Of a stretch of 64,000 nucleotides of DNA, positions 60,738 to 64,000 are shown piece after piece; the first letter of the stretch is position 1, and each line of letters starts with the position of its first letter. Origin of the DNA: CAYSWS01 sp965603395. GTDB taxonomy: Bacteria; Patescibacteriota; WWE3; UBA101185; UBA10185. The position numbers and the translations under genes are program-made. The stretch lies in contig CBFDCV010000001.1 of NCBI GenBank assembly GCA_965603395.1, forward strand, positions 1 through 64,000. Reading direction: 5' to 3'. The notes below the pieces were generated by a model. That model was not told the origin of the DNA. It searched no databases and saw nothing but the letters and a program-made list of their open reading frames with translations.

Positions 60738-61886
60738 ATGTACATATTTTCAATAACATTTACAAAAATACTAAGCAAGTTAATAAGAAGGTTTAATCTT
60801 GGATCGGGTTATGTTTGGCCGGGCCATTTAATATTAAAGATTTACCCCAAAGTAATTAAGAGTATTAATCAAAGACTGCCGAAAAAAGTAGTTTTTATAT
60901 CCGGTACTAATGGGAAAACCACTACAGCCAAGCTTATAAGACATATAGCTGAAAAACATAATCTGAAGGTACTCCACAACGATACAGGAGCCAACTTGCT
61001 TAATGGCGTGGTGTCCAGTGTTTTGCTAAGCTCTGATCTTAGGGGAAACCTTGACCATGATATAGCCATTTTTGAATTAGACGAGGTTGCGTTACCAAAA
61101 CTAATGAAGGAGGTAGAGCCCGGAATTCTTGTCCTGCTTAATTTATCAAGAGATCAGCTTGATAGGCATTGGGAAGTTGATGCGGTCTTTGAAAAGTGGT
61201 TAGAAGCAGTTAAGAGTTTGCGGGGGGAAACCACACTAATTTTGGAAAAAGCACAAAACAAACTCACACACTTAGCAGGAAAGCATAATGGAGAAAATAT
61301 TTATTTTGATGATTCCGTTGATAATTTATCTTACACAAAGTTGGCAGGTTCATTTAATGCCAAAAATGTTAATTGTTCCCTATTGGTAGCTGAAAAAATG
61401 GGCATTAACCGGGATGAGGCTAGAGATAGTTTGCATGATTTTGAATATGCTTATGGTAGAGGAGAGAAAGTATTATACAAGAATAAGGAGTGGCGGATAC
61501 TGCTAGCAAAAAATCCTGAAAGTTTAAATCAAAACCTAAAACTACTTTTAGAGGATAAGACTTCCTATGATTCCGTTTTGTACATACTAAATGACAACAT
61601 TCCTGATGGTTTGGATGTTTCGTGGATATATGATATTGAGCCAAAACTACTAAGAGAGGTAAGTGCAGGAAAGAACATATTCATAGCAGGAATTAGATTT
61701 ATGGACATGGCTGTACGTCTTCAGTACGCGGGAGCCGCGGTGCTAAAGGATAAGATAACAGAGAATCCGACAGATATTACAAATATCATCAGCAAATATG
61801 AAGAAGTAAAAAAGATAGTGGTACTACCAAACTATTCAGCCATGTTAGAGATGAGAAAAGTTTTAACCGGAAGGAAGATCCTATGA
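60738..61886 (+). CDS. murT: MurT-like lipid II isoglutaminyl synthase, ligase subunit
   Basis: The 382-residue protein is a Mur-ligase: ATP-binding ISGTNGKTTTAKLI, then AIFELDEVALP, LLNLSRDQLDRHWE, and the MurT C-terminal domain with DGLDVSWIYDIEP, whose aspartates activate ammonia transfer. With GatD it amidates the alpha-carboxyl of D-Glu in lipid II. The usual four-Cys zinc ribbon of MurT is not visible between residues 165 and 200. I chose the ATG at 60738; the frame extends four codons to a TTG. It overlaps gatD by 4 bp. Confidence 0.9.
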   Translation: MYIFSITFTKILSKLIRRFNLGSGYVWPGHLILKIYPKVIKSINQRLPKKVVFISGTNGKTTTAKLIRHIAEKHNLKVLHNDTGANLLNGVVSSVLLSSDLRGNLDHDIAIFELDEVALPKLMKEVEPGILVLLNLSRDQLDRHWEVDAVFEKWLEAVKSLRGETTLILEKAQNKLTHLAGKHNGENIYFDDSVDNLSYTKLAGSFNAKNVNCSLLVAEKMGINRDEARDSLHDFEYAYGRGEKVLYKNKEWRILLAKNPESLNQNLKLLLEDKTSYDSVLYILNDNIPDGLDVSWIYDIEPKLLREVSAGKNIFIAGIRFMDMAVRLQYAGAAVLKDKITENPTDITNIISKYEEVKKIVVLPNYSAMLEMRKVLTGRKIL

Positions 61887-62650
61887 AACTATCTTTAGCC
61901 TATTTCTATCCGGACGAGCTAAATTTATATGGAGACACCGGAAATGTGGAGATTCTTGTTGCTAGAGCTAAAGCACGTGATCTAAAAGTAAATGTTGTAG
62001 AAGTCAGTTCTCAAACTCACGCAAACAGAGCTTTGCTAAAAGAGGTTGATCTGATTTTCATGGGCGGAGGGCCCGATTCGGGACAGAAAAAAATGTACGA
62101 AGATCTACTACACAAAAAAGGACCTTATATAAAAGAGTTTATACAAGAAGAAGGCGTTGCCTTGTTCATTTGCGGTGCTTACCAGTTGATGGGCCATTAT
62201 TATAGATCAGCTGACAGCAGCGAGCTTAAAGGTTTGGGATTATTTGATATATATACACAACATTTTGGTAATCATAAAAAGAGATGTGTTGGCAACACCG
62301 TATGCAATCTTAATGAATCTATTTTGGATGATAGTGTGTTCAAAGCCGTAAACAAAACAGGTGATACCCTAGTAGGTTTTGAAAATCACGGGGGAAGAAC
62401 TTATCTAAACGAAGGTACCAAGCCGTTAGCCAGAGTGTTATCAGGACATGGAAATAACTCTGAAGACAGGACTGAAGGATTGCACTTTAAAAACTCCATA
62501 GGAACCTACTTTCATGGCCCGCTGCTTTCAAAAAACCCGCACATAGCTGATTATCTTATTGCTAAAGCATTAAAACTGGAAAATCTTTCTAATTTAGATG
62601 ATACTATTATTAACACCGCCCACTCTGCCCTGGTAAAAAGATTCAAATGA
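61883..62650 (+). CDS. gatD: GatD-like glutamine amidotransferase subunit of MurT/GatD
   Basis: The 255-residue class I glutaminase supplies ammonia to MurT. It has LAYFYPDELNLYGDTGNVEIL, the nucleophile Cys97 in FICGAYQLMG and the catalytic His211 in GTYFHGPLLSKNP. The fused arrangement of murT and gatD with a 4-bp overlap is the same as in Staphylococcus and Streptococcus. The presence of both genes supports amidated, cross-linked peptidoglycan in this cell. Confidence 0.93.
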   Translation: MKLSLAYFYPDELNLYGDTGNVEILVARAKARDLKVNVVEVSSQTHANRALLKEVDLIFMGGGPDSGQKKMYEDLLHKKGPYIKEFIQEEGVALFICGAYQLMGHYYRSADSSELKGLGLFDIYTQHFGNHKKRCVGNTVCNLNESILDDSVFKAVNKTGDTLVGFENHGGRTYLNEGTKPLARVLSGHGNNSEDRTEGLHFKNSIGTYFHGPLLSKNPHIADYLIAKALKLENLSNLDDTIINTAHSALVKRFK

Positions 62651-63864
62651 AGAAAAAAAGAAAAGAAACCATTAGCAGAGTGCTGTTTTATGTATTGGTG
62701 TTTTTGTTACCCCTCAATCTTGGCTACCACTTTCTGATCAAGGACGCTTACCAAAATGGTATTCTGATAGACTATTTAATACCTACGCTCTATCTGCAGG
62801 ATATTTTAGCAGCTTTGTTTATTACACTTAATTTAGACACGCTGTACAAGAATATTCGAAAAGGTGACAAGTACTTGATGTGGTTTTTATTCACCGTATT
62901 TCTAGCCTCAGTTTCTTCTATGTATACATACTCTTCGCTTGCTTCTTTTGGTAGGCTACTTATTTACGTGCTAACCATGCTTATTGTAAAGCATAAGTAT
63001 AGGGGAAAAGAATATTTTAATAAGGTAGTTTACATTTTCGGTGTTACCGTCACATTACTATCTTTGTTGGCTGTGTTTCAGTGGAAGGGTCAAGGGTCTG
63101 TTTTTGATAACTATTTATTCTTTGGGGAGCAACCGTATACTGTGGCTACTCCGGGGATTAATGTAGAAAGCTTTTTTAGCATAGCAAAAGTCCCTCCTTA
63201 CGGAACTTTTAGACACCCCAACATATTTGGTGGGATATTGAGCATTATCTTGATTTGGTTTTTATTTAAAAATAAAAAGAGTAGGTTTATGAAAGTAGCT
63301 TTTATTCTTGGTGTGATAGCGTTATTTTTAACCTTAAGTAAATTTGCCTGGATCAGCTTTCTTCTTGGGGTTGGATTTTACTTTTTGTTAAAGAAGAGGC
63401 CCCAGTATGTGTACAGGGTTGGCTTAGGTATTGTAGGCTTTTCGATTTCTTTATCTTTGTTTCTACCCTTTTTTCCAAAGATTTCGGGCCTTTCAGAAAA
63501 ACCGTCATATTACAGGAGGGCAGACCTTCTTAGTTCCTCCTACAGGCTTATTGGCATGGATCCTTACTTTGGGGTGGGTTATGGAGCGTCTACAGCATAT
63601 ATAAATAAATTCTTACCTTCCAAACACGATATAAGATTTGCCCAACCCACACATAATATTTTTGTGTTGTTACTAGTGGAAGCGGGAGCACTCGCGTTGC
63701 TGTTTTTTACCTTGTTTTTATTTAACAGTATAAAAAAAGCGTTAAAAAACCCTATAATTTTTATTTCTCTCACACAAATTGTATTTCTGGGTATTTTCGA
63801 TCACTATTTTTTCACAATTCACCAACCACAGCTTTTAATGTGGTTAATTTTAGGCTTTGTGTAA
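62647..63864 (+). CDS. O-antigen ligase-like (Wzy_C/WaaL family) membrane protein
   Basis: The 405-residue protein has about 11 helices and the outside loop with the family pattern PPYGTFRHPNIFGGILSI and GMDPYFGVGYGAS ... FAQPTHNIFVLLLVEAGALAL, where the His of PTHN is conserved. It is the second member in the window (the first is at 13.3 kb). It overlaps gatD by 4 bp, so a glycan polymerase or ligase is transcribed with peptidoglycan amidation genes. Confidence 0.78.
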   Translation: MKKKRKETISRVLFYVLVFLLPLNLGYHFLIKDAYQNGILIDYLIPTLYLQDILAALFITLNLDTLYKNIRKGDKYLMWFLFTVFLASVSSMYTYSSLASFGRLLIYVLTMLIVKHKYRGKEYFNKVVYIFGVTVTLLSLLAVFQWKGQGSVFDNYLFFGEQPYTVATPGINVESFFSIAKVPPYGTFRHPNIFGGILSIILIWFLFKNKKSRFMKVAFILGVIALFLTLSKFAWISFLLGVGFYFLLKKRPQYVYRVGLGIVGFSISLSLFLPFFPKISGLSEKPSYYRRADLLSSSYRLIGMDPYFGVGYGASTAYINKFLPSKHDIRFAQPTHNIFVLLLVEAGALALLFFTLFLFNSIKKALKNPIIFISLTQIVFLGIFDHYFFTIHQPQLLMWLILGFV

Positions 63865-63922
63865 CACCGCGCCTTGTAGATTTAAGTAAAAGCCCCTATA
63901 ATTTAAAAGTATTAGTATATAT

Positions 63923-64000
63923 ATGTATAAAAAGGCCTGCTCCAAAAACATTAAAAGCAAGTTTCTCACCATTGGTTTAGTTTTAGTTTTACCTGTGTTT
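63923..64000 (+). CDS. Start of a secreted or membrane protein (truncated by window end)
   Basis: From the ATG at 63923 the frame reads MYKKACSKNIKSKFLTIGL and continues hydrophobic to the end of the window, the look of a signal peptide or signal anchor (basic start, then a hydrophobic run). A TATAAT-like box lies upstream near 63897. Nothing more can be said without the rest. Confidence 0.5.
   Translation, partial: MYKKACSKNIKSKFLTIGLVLVLPVF

Overview
The window is a compact, AT-rich bacterial chromosome segment that uses the standard bacterial code (TGA is a stop, for example at the end of the LCP gene). Small average gene size, almost no intergenic space and the mix of families point to the Candidate Phyla Radiation (Patescibacteria). 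Those families are PrgI, DUF4012, a baseplate-J-like protein beside a PilM/FtsA-like ATPase, PEGA-SH3b, an AlaRS lacking its C-terminal domain, a 218-aa TIM, and a DPPR-synthase-like UbiA protein. The Microgenomates/Katanobacteria/Dojkabacteria side of the CPR is my guess; the sequence alone does not fix the phylum. The envelope looks Gram-positive-like: MurT/GatD amidation, two FemAB-like transferases, an LCP protein, a sortase with an LPxTG-like substrate, a G5-3D wall protein and MurJ.

Layout. 1-6 kb: a truncated PrgI gene, a 1053-aa SDR-DUF4012 fusion, a Wzz-like protein, RNase HI and a nucleotidyltransferase-like protein. 6-11 kb: HD hydrolase, groES-groEL behind a CIRCE-like operator, alaS directly downstream of tRNA-Cys. 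11-25 kb: surface and polysaccharide functions (PEGA-SH3b, a TPR protein and an O-antigen ligase-like protein separated by an alkyltransferase-like gene, UbiA/DPPR-like, GT4, GT2), a small-gene island with strong Shine-Dalgarno sites, a response regulator with a degenerate receiver, tatD, metG and rmuC. 25-35 kb: two UvrD-family helicases, FemAB pair, cyclophilin, rsmA, G5-3D protein. 35-38 kb: thioredoxin, gap, ferredoxin, a truncated AOR-family protein and tpiA. 38-45 kb: LCP, holA-like, sortase and substrate, PilN/PilO-like pair, rpsT, murJ. 45-51 kb: lepA, adk, then hrcA-grpE-dnaK behind a second CIRCE-like operator. 51-58 kb: YtxH-type protein, VirD4/TraG-like ATPase, PilM-like and baseplate-J-like pair, ruvX. 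58-64 kb: HAD hydrolase, dnaA, a probable oriC with a DnaA-box cluster, murT-gatD and a second O-antigen ligase-like protein.

Expression signals are striking. Many genes have a TATAAT-like -10 box ending only 6-10 nt before the start codon on both strands, which predicts leaderless mRNAs. A minority, mostly unrecognised small proteins, instead carry near-perfect Shine-Dalgarno sites, some with visible -35/-10 promoters and hairpin terminators. Convergent gene pairs typically overlap at their 3' ends or lie within 6 bp of each other. The most unusual metabolic feature is the gap / ferredoxin / truncated AOR-like / tpiA run. No rRNA, insertion sequence or CRISPR array was seen.
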